A DNA stretch of 51,967 nucleotides from Candidatus Methanoperedens sp. (GTDB lineage Archaea > Halobacteriota > Methanosarcinia > Methanosarcinales > Methanoperedenaceae), in NCBI GenBank assembly GCA_028717345.1, contig JAQUNZ010000010.1:1-51967 (forward strand). Reading direction: 5' to 3'. The position numbers and the translations under genes are program-made. The notes beneath the pieces are model-generated. The model saw only the letters and a list, made by a program, of their open reading frames with translations. It searched no databases and was not told the DNA's origin. This document shows positions 37,601 to 47,243 of the stretch, one piece after another (position 1 is the stretch's first letter; each line of letters begins with the position of its first letter).

Positions 37601-37665
37601 AAGTGTTCTGAATATAAGAACATTTCGTTTCTGTTCTAAAAAAGAGGTTGTTTTGGAACAGTTCG
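37601..37665. repeat. 65-bp repeat R2 with TGTTC/GAACA boxes, upstream of the AAA+ gene
   Basis: R2 matches R1 (36213-36277) at 48 of 65 positions without gaps. Boxes are TGTTC (37604-37608), GAACA (37618-37622), TGTTC (37632-37636) and GAACA (37656-37660). It covers the promoter area of the ATPase gene. The rest of the 509-base stretch to hisH holds an IS200 remnant and the hisH promoter. Confidence 0.7.
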
Positions 37666-37754
37666 ATTTAAGAAAGATGCACCATCATGATTCTTTGAAC
37701 AGTATGGCAGCATTCCTATTTTTCGTGATTGATGAGAATCATAAGTCACTATAC

Positions 37755-38005
37755 CCCGTACTTAAGTACATGGGCTTGCTATCGTTTTTTGCCTATAAAG
37801 CTTTCTCACCTTTCGAACAATTCTGTGAAGAAATATACTTCTGAACCACATCCCATCCATGTCCCACAGAACCGTGATAGCAGCCCGGCGCCCAGAGATG
37901 CTCTCCGCACCATTCTCTCAGGTGAGGGAACTCCTGCCTCAATATCCTGCTTGACCGCCCTTTGATCTTCTTGGCGATATGGAAAGCGGTGCGAAAGTAT
38001 TTTTG
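37755..38005 (-). pseudogene. IS200/IS605-type transposase (TnpA) remnant with end hairpin
   Basis: Reading the minus strand from 38005 to the stop at 37793 gives about 70 residues of the C-terminal half of IS200 TnpA: FHIAKKIKGRSSRILRQEFP, LWAPGCYHGSVGHGWDVVQKYI (two motifs: HLWAPGCYHGSVGHG and VVQKYISSQ). The tyrosine in QKYI is at the position of the catalytic nucleophile. The first half, with the HUH motif, is missing, and a TAA precedes the fragment. Beyond the stop, the palindrome GTACTTAAGTAC flanked by CCC and GGG (37755-37774) looks like the end hairpin of the element. It is inactive. Confidence 0.8.
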
Positions 38006-38097
38006 TTAACTTTGAAAATTAAAGAGACCAAACCTCTCTATTTCAGCAGCGGGATAAGATACTACTTTATACTATCCTATACGTTAAAAAGCACAAA

Positions 38098-38709
38098 ATG
38101 AAACTCGTAATAATCGACTACGGACTTGGCAACCTTCGCAGCATCGAAAAAGCCCTGCAATACGTTGGCGCAGAAGCAGAGATATCGAACGACCCCTCAT
38201 CCATCGACCGCGCCGATGCCCTGATACTTCCCGGCGTGGGCGCTTTTCGCGATGCTATGATGCATTTTGCCACACTTACGCGTGTGGTGAAAGATGCAGT
38301 GAATGAGGGAAAGCCCCTTCTGGGTATTTGCCTTGGCATGCAGATGCTCGCCTCCGAGAGCGAAGAAGGCGGTATGTACAGGGGTATAGACATAATCCCC
38401 GGAAGAGTGGTTCGCTTCCCCGCATCTGAACTGAAAGTCCCCCACATGGGATGGAACTCGCTTATCATCAGGAAGGAGATACCACTGCTCAAAGGAATAA
38501 AGAACGGTCCATTCGTGTATTTCGTGCATTCATATTATGTGCACACAGAAGCGAAACACCAGGCTGCTCTGTGCGATTATGGGTTAGAGTTCCCTGCTGT
38601 CATAACGAACGAGGCAGGAAATGTGGTCGGCACTCAGTTCCACCCCGAAAAAAGCGGTGCCATAGGGCTCAAAATGCTGAAAAATTTCGTGGAGAGCTAT
38701 GGACATTGA
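38098..38709 (+). CDS. hisH: Imidazole glycerol phosphate synthase subunit HisH
   Basis: HisH is the glutaminase subunit that feeds ammonia to HisF in histidine biosynthesis. DYGLGNLRSIEKAL begins the protein, GICLGMQMLA holds the catalytic cysteine (about 82), and FHPEKSG has the His-Glu of the triad near the end. PHMGWNSL and YFVHSYYV are further family motifs. It is 203 aa, the normal length. TATACTATCC upstream resembles a promoter. No other his genes are adjacent. Confidence 0.96.
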   Translation: MKLVIIDYGLGNLRSIEKALQYVGAEAEISNDPSSIDRADALILPGVGAFRDAMMHFATLTRVVKDAVNEGKPLLGICLGMQMLASESEEGGMYRGIDIIPGRVVRFPASELKVPHMGWNSLIIRKEIPLLKGIKNGPFVYFVHSYYVHTEAKHQAALCDYGLEFPAVITNEAGNVVGTQFHPEKSGAIGLKMLKNFVESYGH

Positions 38710-40015
38710 AGGATATGCAAAGCGCGGTATCCTGCAAAATGATAAGAATCTTAAGGAAAAGCTTGCTGACAGGATACTTGAGATAAAGAACATATCGCGT
38801 AAGCATGCTCTGGAGATCGCGGGCGCAGTTATAGTGGAAGCAAAAATCACCCTCAGACCTGAAGGTGAGTTACTTTCACCAACAACTTCAGGTGTCACCA
38901 TGGGTGAATTCGGCGTTGGTTCAAGGGGTATGGGAGATTTCTATACACATGAAAAGATAGCAGAAGTCATAGGAAGAACGTCAGCTGTTATTGATTCTTC
39001 GCATCTGGACGATTCTGGTGTTGTGCGCGCAGGCGGACAATATGTTGTAGTTACGATAGACGGGATGCACTCGCGTCTTTCGGATTTTCCCTTCCTGGCA
39101 GGCTTTCACGTAGCCCGCGCCGCGCTGCGGGACATATATGTCATGGGGGCGCGACCTGTGGCTATGCTCTCTGACATCCATGTGGCAGATGACGGCGACG
39201 TGGCAAAGATATTCGACCATATCGCAGGAATAACCACAGTCTCAGAACTGACAGGCATACCACTGATAACAGGCAGCACGCTGCGCATCGGAGGGGACAT
39301 GGTCATTGGCGGGCGGATGACGGGCGGGGTGGGCGCCGTGGGCATTGCAGAAAACCTCACTGCGCGCATTCAGGCAGCACCTGGAGACATCATTATGATG
39401 ACCGAGGGCGCTGGCGGGGGAACTGTATCGACAACGGCGCTCTATTACGGAATGCATAACATCGTTGATGAAACAATTAATCTCAAGTTCATCGATGCAT
39501 GCGAATCGCTGCTTGATGCAGGACTTATAGAAAAGATACACGCAATGACAGATGTTACCAACGGCGGCGTGCGGGGGGATGCAAAAGAAATTGCAAGAAC
39601 CGCAGGAGTTAAACTCGTTTTTGAGGAAGAAAAGCTTCGCACCCTTGTGAACAGGAAAGTCCTCAGTATGCTGGATGAGCTTGAGATCGATTACCTTGGA
39701 GTGTCGCTTGACGCTCTTCTTATAATCGCGCCGCCTGAACATGCACATGATATCCTTGAATGCGTACGGAAAGAAGGTGTGGCTGTGGATATTGTCGGCA
39801 GGATCGAGGAGGGTGAGGGAGCCGAACTTTTGATCAATGGAGAAGTCCATGACTTTACACCCCGCTTCAGGGAATCCGCATATACCCCGATCAAGAAGCT
39901 AGTGGGAGAGAAAACACCGCGAAATTTTGACGAGATGAAGAAAGCTGTGGACAGGGCGGCGGCGCAGGCGATAGAAAATAAGAAACATATAGTAGAACGG
40001 TTGAAAAAAGGATGA
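38699..40015 (+). CDS. AIR-synthase-related protein (PurM/HypE/SelD fold)
   Basis: The product (438 aa) overlaps the end of hisH by 11 bases. It has a helical N-terminal extension of about 80 residues (LADRILEIKNISRKHALEI), then the PurM-type N-domain (VVVTIDGMHSRLSDFPFLAG, VARAALRDIYVMGARPVAML, GITTVSELTGIPLITGSTL) and C-domain (HAMTDVTNGGVRGDAKEIARTAGV). The family uses ATP to activate an amide or similar group. It resembles archaeal AIR-synthase-like proteins of the methanogenesis-marker kind, but longer. The function is unknown. A link to histidine or purine synthesis is only positional. Confidence 0.8.
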   Translation: MDIEGYAKRGILQNDKNLKEKLADRILEIKNISRKHALEIAGAVIVEAKITLRPEGELLSPTTSGVTMGEFGVGSRGMGDFYTHEKIAEVIGRTSAVIDSSHLDDSGVVRAGGQYVVVTIDGMHSRLSDFPFLAGFHVARAALRDIYVMGARPVAMLSDIHVADDGDVAKIFDHIAGITTVSELTGIPLITGSTLRIGGDMVIGGRMTGGVGAVGIAENLTARIQAAPGDIIMMTEGAGGGTVSTTALYYGMHNIVDETINLKFIDACESLLDAGLIEKIHAMTDVTNGGVRGDAKEIARTAGVKLVFEEEKLRTLVNRKVLSMLDELEIDYLGVSLDALLIIAPPEHAHDILECVRKEGVAVDIVGRIEEGEGAELLINGEVHDFTPRFRESAYTPIKKLVGEKTPRNFDEMKKAVDRAAAQAIENKKHIVERLKKG

Positions 40016-40122
40016 AAAAGCCTCTATTTTGACTCCCCATGCTGTTTTCCCGGTTTTCAAAGTGTTTATATAGGTTAGAATAATAGTGAATCAAAAATTT
40101 ACAATAAAAGAGGTAATTTATA

Positions 40123-42309
40123 ATGGGCAGACGAAAGAAAATGGTCGAGCGCGTTGTAGTGCTGATGGATAAACCGGAATTCATCCGGAATATTGGCACA
40201 GTAGCGCATATCGACCACGGCAAAACAACATTTTCTGATAATCTTCTCGCTGGCGCCGGCATGATTTCTCAAGAGCTGGCAGGCGAGCAGTTATTCATGG
40301 ACTTTGATGAAGAGGAACAGGCTAGGGGTATCACTATTGACGCTGCGACGGTTTCAATGGTGCATGAGTTTGATGGCAAGGAATACCTCATCAACCTCAT
40401 AGATACACCAGGTCACGTGGACTTTGGCGGTGACGTCACAAGAGCAATGCGCGCAGTGGACGGAGCGGTTGTGCTTGTGGATGCAGTTGAGGGACCAATG
40501 CCGCAGACCGAAACAGTTCTTCGACAGGCGCTGCGCGAGAACGTGCGCCCGATACTTTTCATTAATAAGGTGGACAGGCTCATAAATGAGATCAAGCTCA
40601 CTCCGCAGGATATGCAGATGAGACTTGGTCTTGTGATCGATAAAGTAAATAAGATCGTTAAGGGTCTGAAACCGGATGAATATGACAAACTGAAACTTGA
40701 CCCTGTGATCGGTAAAGTAGCTTTTGGCTCTGCTCTTAATAACTGGGCGATAAGCATCCCGTATATGAAAAAGACGGGTGTCACTTTCAAGGATATAATC
40801 GAATACTGCCAGGCTGATAAACAGGCTGACCTCGCAAAGAAATGCCCGCTTCATGAAGTAATGAACGACATGATAATAAGGTTCCTGCCAAGCCCGGTGG
40901 ATGCCCAGAAAGAACGCATAAAGGTCATCTGGCACGGCGATAAGGAAAGCGAAATAGGGAAATCCATGACAAATGTTGACCGCAACGGCAAAGTGGCTCT
41001 CATGATAACAGATATTACAACCGATCCGCATGCAGGCGAAGTCGCAAGCGGCAGGCTTTTCTCAGGCACACTTGAGAGGGGAAAGGAAATATTCATCTCA
41101 GGGATGCCAAATCCGAACAGGATACAGTCTGTTGGTATTTTCATGGGAGCAGAACGCATCGAAGTAGATAAGATTCCTGCAGGGAACATAGTCGCAGTGA
41201 CTGGTCTTTCCGACGCCATTGTCGGCTCGACAGCATCCACAGACAAGAGCATGACACCTTTTGAGAGCATCAGGCATGTTAGCGAACCTGTGGTGACGGT
41301 GGCAGTGGAAGCAAAGCATATGAAAGACCTGCCCAAACTCGTTGAAGTGCTGCGACAGGTTGCAAAAGAAGATCCCACGCTCAAAGTAATGATCAACCAG
41401 GAAACCGGGGAACACCTGCTTGCAGGAATGGGAGAGTTGCATCTTGAAGTCGTTGCTGGCAGGATCAAGCGTGACAGGCACGTGGATATTACAACGTCAA
41501 AACCGCTTGTGGTTTACAGGGAAACAGTTACATCGCATGCAGGACCTGTGGAGGGAAAATCACCCAACCACCATAACAGGTTCTATATCGAAGTTGAACC
41601 GCTGAAGCCAGCAGTCATCGAACTCATTAAGAGCAACGGAGTTTCGATGAGACAGCAGGAAGTGGAACGAAGGGATATCCTGATGAAAGCGGGAATGAGC
41701 AAGGATGAGGCGAAAGGAATAACCCATATCTACGAAAGCAATGTCTTTATCGATATGACAAAAGGTATCCAGTACCTGAACGAAACTATGGAACTCATAC
41801 TTGAAGGTTTTGAAGAGGTCATGAAAGCAGGACCGCTTTCAAGGGAACCTGTCATGGGAGTAATGGTTAAATTAATTGATGCAAAACTCCACGAAGACTC
41901 AATACACAGGGGACCTGCCCAGGTGATACCCGCGTCAAGACAGGCTTGCCAGGCTGCAATACTCATGGCAGGAGCGACATTGCTTGAACCCTTCCAGAAA
42001 GTGTTCATCCATGTGCCCCAGGAACAGATGGGTGGGGCAATGCGTGAGATGCAGGGAAGACGAGGTTCTATTCTTGATATGCAATCCGAGGGCGACACAA
42101 CTATTATCGAAGCAAAAGCCCCTGTTTCACAGTTGTTCGGTTTTGCCGGCGACCTGAGGTCAGCGACAGAAGGCAGAGCAATGTGGAGCACTGAATTTGC
42201 AGGTTTTGAAACAATACCCGGCAACATTCTCAATGATGTAGTAATGGATATCAGGAAGAGGAAAGGACTTAAACTCGAAATGCCAAAACCGAGTGATTTC
42301 ATAGATTAA
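40123..42309 (+). CDS. fusA: Translation elongation factor EF-2
   Basis: The 728-aa GTPase moves tRNA and mRNA through the ribosome. G1 is [18 protein letters not shown]2 [10 protein letters not shown]3 [11 protein letters not shown]4 FINKVDR. The diphthamide loop near residue 595 is seen as [14 protein letters not shown] (the modified His is in DSIHRGP... context), and the C-terminus ends in the usual archaeal KPSDFID. It starts at ATG 40123 with AGAGG upstream. It is followed by tuf after a hairpin. rps12 and rps7, which normally precede it, are absent here. Confidence 0.98.
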   Translation: MGRRKKMVERVVVLMDKPEFIRNIGTVAHIDHGKTTFSDNLLAGAGMISQELAGEQLFMDFDEEEQARGITIDAATVSMVHEFDGKEYLINLIDTPGHVDFGGDVTRAMRAVDGAVVLVDAVEGPMPQTETVLRQALRENVRPILFINKVDRLINEIKLTPQDMQMRLGLVIDKVNKIVKGLKPDEYDKLKLDPVIGKVAFGSALNNWAISIPYMKKTGVTFKDIIEYCQADKQADLAKKCPLHEVMNDMIIRFLPSPVDAQKERIKVIWHGDKESEIGKSMTNVDRNGKVALMITDITTDPHAGEVASGRLFSGTLERGKEIFISGMPNPNRIQSVGIFMGAERIEVDKIPAGNIVAVTGLSDAIVGSTASTDKSMTPFESIRHVSEPVVTVAVEAKHMKDLPKLVEVLRQVAKEDPTLKVMINQETGEHLLAGMGELHLEVVAGRIKRDRHVDITTSKPLVVYRETVTSHAGPVEGKSPNHHNRFYIEVEPLKPAVIELIKSNGVSMRQQEVERRDILMKAGMSKDEAKGITHIYESNVFIDMTKGIQYLNETMELILEGFEEVMKAGPLSREPVMGVMVKLIDAKLHEDSIHRGPAQVIPASRQACQAAILMAGATLLEPFQKVFIHVPQEQMGGAMREMQGRRGSILDMQSEGDTTIIEAKAPVSQLFGFAGDLRSATEGRAMWSTEFAGFETIPGNILNDVVMDIRKRKGLKLEMPKPSDFID

Positions 42310-42325
42310 GACATATACTGTTAGT

Positions 42326-42345
42326 CCCCGCATTTCAATGCGGGG
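42326..42345. terminator. Hairpin between fusA and tuf
   Basis: CCCCGCAT (42326-42333) and ATGCGGGG (42338-42345) form a perfect eight-base stem with a TTCA loop. No T run follows, so it may be an RNA processing or attenuation site. A TATA-like GGTTTAAAAACC (42355-42366) follows, giving tuf its own promoter. Confidence 0.6.
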
Positions 42346-42422
42346 TTAACGGAAGGTTTAAAAACCAAAACAACAATACGGTCACAAAACATTATATCAA
42401 TAGAAATATTAGGAGAAATAAT

Positions 42423-43691
42423 ATGGCAGAGAAACCACATTTAAATTTAGCGGTTATCGGGCATATCGACCACGGGAAATCAACTCTCGTAGGGCGGTTA
42501 TTGTTTGAAACTGGCGCTGTGCCACCGCACATTATTGAAAAGTATAGAGAAGAAGCAAAAGCGAAAGGCAAAGAATCCTTCGTATTTGCATGGGTCATGG
42601 ACTCTCTCAAGGAAGAGAGGGACAGAGGTATCACCATTGATGTCGCGCATCAGAGATTCGATACCGCAAAATATTATTTTACCATCGTGGACTGTCCGGG
42701 ACACAGGGACTTTGTCAAGAACATGATCACTGGCGCTTCCCAGGCAGACGCTGCAATTCTTGTATGCGCAGGCAAAGAGGGTGTCCAGTCACAGACAAAA
42801 GAACATGTATTCCTTTCAAGGACTCTTGGTATCCAACAGCTGATCATTGCGATCAACAAGATGGATGAGATCAACTATGACAAGGCAAGATTCGATACAG
42901 TAAAGGCAGAACTATCCACACTCCTTAAAATGGTAGGTTACAAGCCTGATGACATTACCTTCATCCCGACATCAGCATTTAAAGGAGACAATCTGGCAAA
43001 AGCAAGCGAGAACACCAAATGGTACACAGGACCCACACTTCTGGCTGCGCTTGATCAACTGAAAGTGCCAGAGAAACCAGTCACGTTACCACTGAGAATC
43101 CCTGTTCAGGACTCATACACCATCTCAGGTATCGGCACTGTTCCGGTAGGGCGCGTCGAGACCGGCAAGATGAAGCCAGGCGACAAGATCATATTCATGC
43201 CCGCAAAAGCTGTGGGCGAAGTCAAATCCATAGAGATGCACCACCAGGAAGTCAAAGAAGCTGTGCCAGGCGACAATATCGGCTGGAACGTAAGAGGCGT
43301 TGAGAAGAAGGATATCAGACGCGGCGACGTTTGTGGTCATACAGACAAACCACCAGCCGTAGCTGATGAATTCACAGCTCAGATCGTTGTTCTGCAGCAT
43401 CCATCCGCTATCGCAGCAGGATACACACCAGTTATCCACTGCCATACAGCACAGGTTGCAGGCATGATTACTGCTATACTCAAGAAGCTTGACCCCAAGT
43501 CAGGTCAGGTCGCTGCTGAGAACCCTGATTTCATAAAAGCTGGCGATGCAGCCATCGTTACTATAAAGCCTATGAAACCACTGTGTATCGAAAAGGTAAA
43601 AGAGATCCCACAGCTTGGTCGCTTTGCGATCAGAGATATGGGTATGACCATTGCAGCAGGCATGGTCCAGGACATCAAACTGCGTATATAA
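42423..43691 (+). CDS. tuf: Translation elongation factor EF-1alpha
   Basis: The 422-aa GTPase brings aminoacyl-tRNA to the ribosome. G1 is [14 protein letters not shown], the switch region [11 protein letters not shown]3 [16 protein letters not shown]4 AINKMDE and G5 PTSAF. Domain II begins near [28 protein letters not shown] stands seven bases before the ATG. Its promoter lies behind the fusA hairpin. It is followed by rpsJ after 30 bases, the normal archaeal order. Confidence 0.98.
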   Translation: MAEKPHLNLAVIGHIDHGKSTLVGRLLFETGAVPPHIIEKYREEAKAKGKESFVFAWVMDSLKEERDRGITIDVAHQRFDTAKYYFTIVDCPGHRDFVKNMITGASQADAAILVCAGKEGVQSQTKEHVFLSRTLGIQQLIIAINKMDEINYDKARFDTVKAELSTLLKMVGYKPDDITFIPTSAFKGDNLAKASENTKWYTGPTLLAALDQLKVPEKPVTLPLRIPVQDSYTISGIGTVPVGRVETGKMKPGDKIIFMPAKAVGEVKSIEMHHQEVKEAVPGDNIGWNVRGVEKKDIRRGDVCGHTDKPPAVADEFTAQIVVLQHPSAIAAGYTPVIHCHTAQVAGMITAILKKLDPKSGQVAAENPDFIKAGDAAIVTIKPMKPLCIEKVKEIPQLGRFAIRDMGMTIAAGMVQDIKLRI

Positions 43692-43721
43692 TCCCTTACC
43701 TTTTTTTAAAACGGTGTTTAT

Positions 43722-44033
43722 ATGGCTCAAAAAGCAAGGATACGTTTATCAGGGACAAGTCCCTCTACTCTTGACGGGATTTGTTCCCAGGTCAGAGATA
43801 TCGCATCAAAGACCGGTGTTAGTATTTCAGGTCCGGTTCCACTTCCGACCAAAAAGCTGGTAGTGCCGACCAGGAAAGCTCCTGACGGCGAGGGAAGCTC
43901 GACATGGGATCACTGGGAGATGCGCGTTCATAAAAGACTTATCGACCTTGATGCTGATGAAAGGGCTCTGCGCCAGTTAATGCGCATACAGGTGCCCAAG
44001 GATATTAGCATAGAGATCGTGCTGACGAGTTAA
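43722..44033 (+). CDS. rpsJ: Small ribosomal subunit protein S10
   Basis: S10 (103 aa) lies in the head of the 30S subunit. The archaeal form starts with [18 protein letters not shown] and contains [26 protein letters not shown] (seen as [18 protein letters not shown]) and the end [19 protein letters not shown]. It is the last gene of the fusA-tuf-rpsJ block, and a strong terminator overlaps its stop codon. Confidence 0.97.
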   Translation: MAQKARIRLSGTSPSTLDGICSQVRDIASKTGVSISGPVPLPTKKLVVPTRKAPDGEGSSTWDHWEMRVHKRLIDLDADERALRQLMRIQVPKDISIEIVLTS

Positions 44034-44060
44034 GAGCGAGAGCTTTTAACTATTTTTTTT
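44029..44060 (+). terminator. Terminator of the fusA-tuf-rpsJ block
   Basis: GTTAAGAGC (44029-44037) pairs with GCTTTTAAC (44042-44050), one G-T pair, around a GAGA tetraloop of the GNRA type, followed by TATTTTTTTT (44051-44060). The stem includes the rpsJ stop codon. Confidence 0.85.
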
Positions 44061-44087
44061 ATTTTTAAGTATATTCATAATATGGCA

Positions 44088-44098
44088 AGCCAATTGGC
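44088..44098. promoter_or_regulatory. Palindrome upstream of the toxin-antitoxin genes
   Basis: AGCCAATTGGCT is a perfect palindrome that starts at 44088 (the last base is 44099 if counted in full). It lies about 75 bases before the antitoxin ATG and could be the operator bound by the antitoxin, as is usual for such modules. Confidence 0.4.
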
Positions 44099-44171
44099 TC
44101 TTACACTGTAAACACCGATGGAAAATCAGAGCGAAACTGTTATGTTATTAATAACCAAATAAGAAATAGAC

Positions 44172-44360
44172 ATGATGATAGCTAAACAGCAAGTTTTTGA
44201 TCTAATAAAAGATCTACCAGATGAATTAGATATTGATGAAATCATGTATCGACTATACGTCAGGCAAAAACTTGAAACTGCAGAGAAAGATGTCCAAGAA
44301 GGACGAATTATTTCGCATGAAGAAGTCGTCAGGGAGACTTCTAAATGGTTCGAAAAATAA
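44172..44360 (+). CDS. RelB-like antitoxin
   Basis: The 62-aa protein is helical: KQQVFDLIKDLPDELDIDEI, then MYRLYVRQKLETAEKDVQEG and ISHEEVVRETSKWFEK. The I-S-H-E-E-V end is typical of RelB/YefM-type antitoxins of the ParE/RelE group, where this tail wraps around the toxin. It overlaps the toxin gene by 16 bases. The antitoxin is intact while the toxin is not. Confidence 0.8.
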   Translation: MMIAKQQVFDLIKDLPDELDIDEIMYRLYVRQKLETAEKDVQEGRIISHEEVVRETSKWFEK

Positions 44361-44637
44361 AGTGGACAATACGAGCACTTAATGATTTATATGATATTCA
44401 TGAGTTTATTGCGAAAGACTCGAAACGATATGGACAGATACAGATGAAAATATTCAAAATGCTGTTTCAAATCTTCTCAGTTTTCCTAATATTGGACATA
44501 AAATCCCTGAGTTGCCTCATCTGCAATATAGGGAGATTTTAGTTGATAACTATCGAGTTATATATAGATTAAAAAATAAACAAACCCTTATTATTGTAAT
44601 GTCTGTAATGCATGTTCGACGTTTGTTAAAAGGGTAA
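44345..44637 (+). pseudogene. RelE/ParE-like toxin, frameshifted
   Basis: The first frame encodes MVRKIKWTIRALNDLYDIHEFIAKDSKRYGQIQ, the start of a ParE-type toxin, and then runs off the family. From about 44448 the next frame continues with ENIQNAVSNLLSFPNIG, then REILVDNYRVIYRLKN and IIVMSVMHVRRLLKG up to a stop at 44635-44637. Together they form a complete toxin of about 97 residues. One base is missing near 44447. The toxin is thus inactive unless the base loss is a sequencing error. Confidence 0.85.
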
Positions 44638-44663
44638 TGCATATCATGGCATTATCATCGTGC

Positions 44664-47243
44664 TTATTCCGCGACTTCAGCCGCCGCCTCCACATGCTCA
44701 ACTCTTGGCAGGTTATCCTCTATCTTCGGTCTCTCCTTCCTGTAATCCTTCATCCTTCTGATGATCACTTCTACCAGGAAAATTATGAGCGCAGCCAGCA
44801 GGAAAGGCTCCTTTTCGCTCTGCGGCGCCTCCACTGTCCTGGTAGCCTTCTCTTTTATATCCATGAAGAGCAGACCTTCCACCCCATCCTCTTCGTACAC
44901 GCGCCCGCCGTTTGATTCGATGATAGTTTTGAGCTTTTCGTTAAATCCGACATCCCTGTACTCTATGGGATAGTTCACAGCTATTCCGTATCCAGAAAGG
45001 TCGTGGAAACCCTCTTTGTCGGGATTTATCGTAGTCTCATAGGTCGTGGGTCCCGTGCTTGACAGGGCAATATCCTTCTTATCAAGCTGCACCTGCGGCA
45101 CCGTGTTCGATGTGACAATGACCCTGCCCGGCGTCCCGCCCCAGATATCCTCAGCCTGCACCACCACGCCTTCCTTTCCGCGCGGGTCGCCTATTGCCCA
45201 GTTGATCATTGAGGAGATAATCTGAGAGTTCATGCCGCTGTAAACTTCACTCGCCCAGCAGGTGCCGATACATGCCTTGCCGTCTTCAGTTTTAGTTCCG
45301 CCGTTATCGGTGGTAAATGAAACCACTCTCCCAAGTCCGAATCCCCATGTAGTGAGGATGGGCTTTCCTGTTGCGATTCCTACCGAAATGGCTATTAGGC
45401 GGTCAGCGCCTAATTTTGGTGTGACTTCGTTGTATCCTGTAACAGATGCCGTGATATTGACGTATTTGGTTATGAAGTGGTTAGTGTTTATGGCTGCAAT
45501 GGAGTATTGACGTGTGATTTCTGGTGTCGCTAATGGAGTGGGAGTAGGCGTGCCATCAGTTTCAGATATGAGATTAGGACGTTCGGAAACAAAAAAAACA
45601 TTAACATCAATTCCTAATGCATCAGCTAGTAGTTTATAATTCTGAAGCGGGGTTCTTTCAGAATTTTGTTGTGGAATTTGAGCCACCATTTGTACAAGAA
45701 TAATCTCAACTCCACTATTTTTCAGTTCGAGAGCACTCTTAATAGATTGTGAAAGGCCTTCTGGAGGCAACATACCATCAGTTAGAACTATAACTTCTTT
45801 TTTTCCCCCAACTTTTTGAAGCATATCTTTTGCAGATTGAAGCCCTTTTTCTAAATCTGTAGGATTATCGCCAGATTTGGGCCCAATATCCCGGATAAAA
45901 GCTTCTAGTTCATTTCTATTAGATGCACTGCCCATTGATTTTAAATCTACTGGCGCTATTACACCGCCAAAAGCCACAACCCCTACATTACTATCACTTC
46001 CAATATTTCGAACAATACTAATTGCTATTGCATCAATTTCACCGATAACTGTTCTGGTTTCTCCATATTGTAATTGTTCACCAGGAAGTATATTGATTCC
46101 TACTGATGAAGAAGTGCTTCCTGATGCATCAAGCACAATTACAACATTTTTTCCTCCACTGTACTCACCCGCCCTTGATATTATAGGCAGCATGGATTCA
46201 ACTGGCGAATTGTTGTATTTCCCCTTATCATACGAGGCATCTCCGCCAACGACCACCAGCCCTCCGCCTCCGCCAACATAATTCTTGAGAGAATCACTCC
46301 CCAGCATCGCCGCGTCCTTATTGTCTATTATCACAGTTCTGTATTTTGTGAGGTCATCAGGAACAGAGCCTGTGCGGTCAACAGCATACAGGCTTTCGAT
46401 TATTTGATAAAGCGACGAGCCTGTATCATCTGTTATAGCAAGCACTTTGGGTTTTGGCACAACATACACAGACTTATAGAACTTATTATTTATCGGGAAC
46501 CAATCCTCGCCTGCAGGCGTTATGGTTGCCTCCAAACTGTGCGTTCCCAGTGTCTTAAAGGTGTATGAAAATTGGATGGTTTTTGTTCGTTCTTTCTGTA
46601 TGATGTTCTTGCTTTCATCCGGTAGATTCACAGGATTATTATCAACTTTTACATCAAGCCTGTAGCTTGCGCTTTCGCCTGCCTGCCTCACCACGATACT
46701 GAATACGTTCTCATTCCCGATAATAAGGTTCTTTGCGCCAGCTATCTCAACGCTCAAATCGTTGTGCAGCAGCTTCTGATTAACAGCGAACACCCGCGTT
46801 CCGGTCTTTGAGACAAAGGTGATGGCATCAGAAAGATCTTTTCCGTAATTGGCATTCCCATCGCTTACAAGCACGATATGGTTGTTTTCTGACGCGCTGA
46901 TTATCTCATCGCCCACTGGCGAGGTCATACCCGCAAACTCCCTGAATGTGGTGGGAGTCTTTGATTTAATAGCTTCGTATATTTTCTGTCCCGTATCTTT
47001 ATTGAAAATGTCCATACTCATGGTCTTATCAGTGAGCACTGTGATCCTGGGGGCGTCATCCTTTACCGTAGTCATTCCCATAGTAAAAGGTGATGCAAGC
47101 GCAGTTATCAATAGGCAGAGAATGATAACGCGTGAGAGAACCAGGTATTTTGATACACCCTTCCTCATGGCATACAGTCCCCCAAGCACAACAGGGCTGA
47201 TCAGGAGGAATACGAGGGGATTTGCGAACTGGGGAAAATCCAT
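44664..47243 (-). CDS. Large membrane protein with VWA domain and amidotransferase-like segments
   Basis: The 859-aa protein has two N-terminal helices (PLVFLLISPVVLGGLYAM, YLVLSRVIILCLLITALAS), an external region with an amidotransferase-like segment YVGGGGGLVVVGGDASYDK, and a VWA domain with the metal site VIVLDASGSTSSS (D-x-S-x-S) and IVLTDGMLPPEG. It ends in a membrane helix (PFLLAALIIFLVEVIIRR) and a Lys/Glu-rich tail. The first gene of the pair (47243) overlaps its start by one base. DUF58-VWA-VWA operons are linked to MoxR-type ATPases that act as metal or complex chaperones. Likely an envelope-level maturation system. Confidence 0.8.
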   Translation of the reverse strand: MDFPQFANPLVFLLISPVVLGGLYAMRKGVSKYLVLSRVIILCLLITALASPFTMGMTTVKDDAPRITVLTDKTMSMDIFNKDTGQKIYEAIKSKTPTTFREFAGMTSPVGDEIISASENNHIVLVSDGNANYGKDLSDAITFVSKTGTRVFAVNQKLLHNDLSVEIAGAKNLIIGNENVFSIVVRQAGESASYRLDVKVDNNPVNLPDESKNIIQKERTKTIQFSYTFKTLGTHSLEATITPAGEDWFPINNKFYKSVYVVPKPKVLAITDDTGSSLYQIIESLYAVDRTGSVPDDLTKYRTVIIDNKDAAMLGSDSLKNYVGGGGGLVVVGGDASYDKGKYNNSPVESMLPIISRAGEYSGGKNVVIVLDASGSTSSSVGINILPGEQLQYGETRTVIGEIDAIAISIVRNIGSDSNVGVVAFGGVIAPVDLKSMGSASNRNELEAFIRDIGPKSGDNPTDLEKGLQSAKDMLQKVGGKKEVIVLTDGMLPPEGLSQSIKSALELKNSGVEIILVQMVAQIPQQNSERTPLQNYKLLADALGIDVNVFFVSERPNLISETDGTPTPTPLATPEITRQYSIAAINTNHFITKYVNITASVTGYNEVTPKLGADRLIAISVGIATGKPILTTWGFGLGRVVSFTTDNGGTKTEDGKACIGTCWASEVYSGMNSQIISSMINWAIGDPRGKEGVVVQAEDIWGGTPGRVIVTSNTVPQVQLDKKDIALSSTGPTTYETTINPDKEGFHDLSGYGIAVNYPIEYRDVGFNEKLKTIIESNGGRVYEEDGVEGLLFMDIKEKATRTVEAPQSEKEPFLLAALIIFLVEVIIRRMKDYRKERPKIEDNLPRVEHVEAAAEVAE

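Noticed and set aside
36213-37665. R1 and R2 as ends of an insertion sequence carrying the AAA+ gene
   Set aside because: The repeats are direct, only 48 of 65 identical, rich in regulatory-type boxes, and show no target duplication. The gene product has no transposition motif beyond an ATPase.
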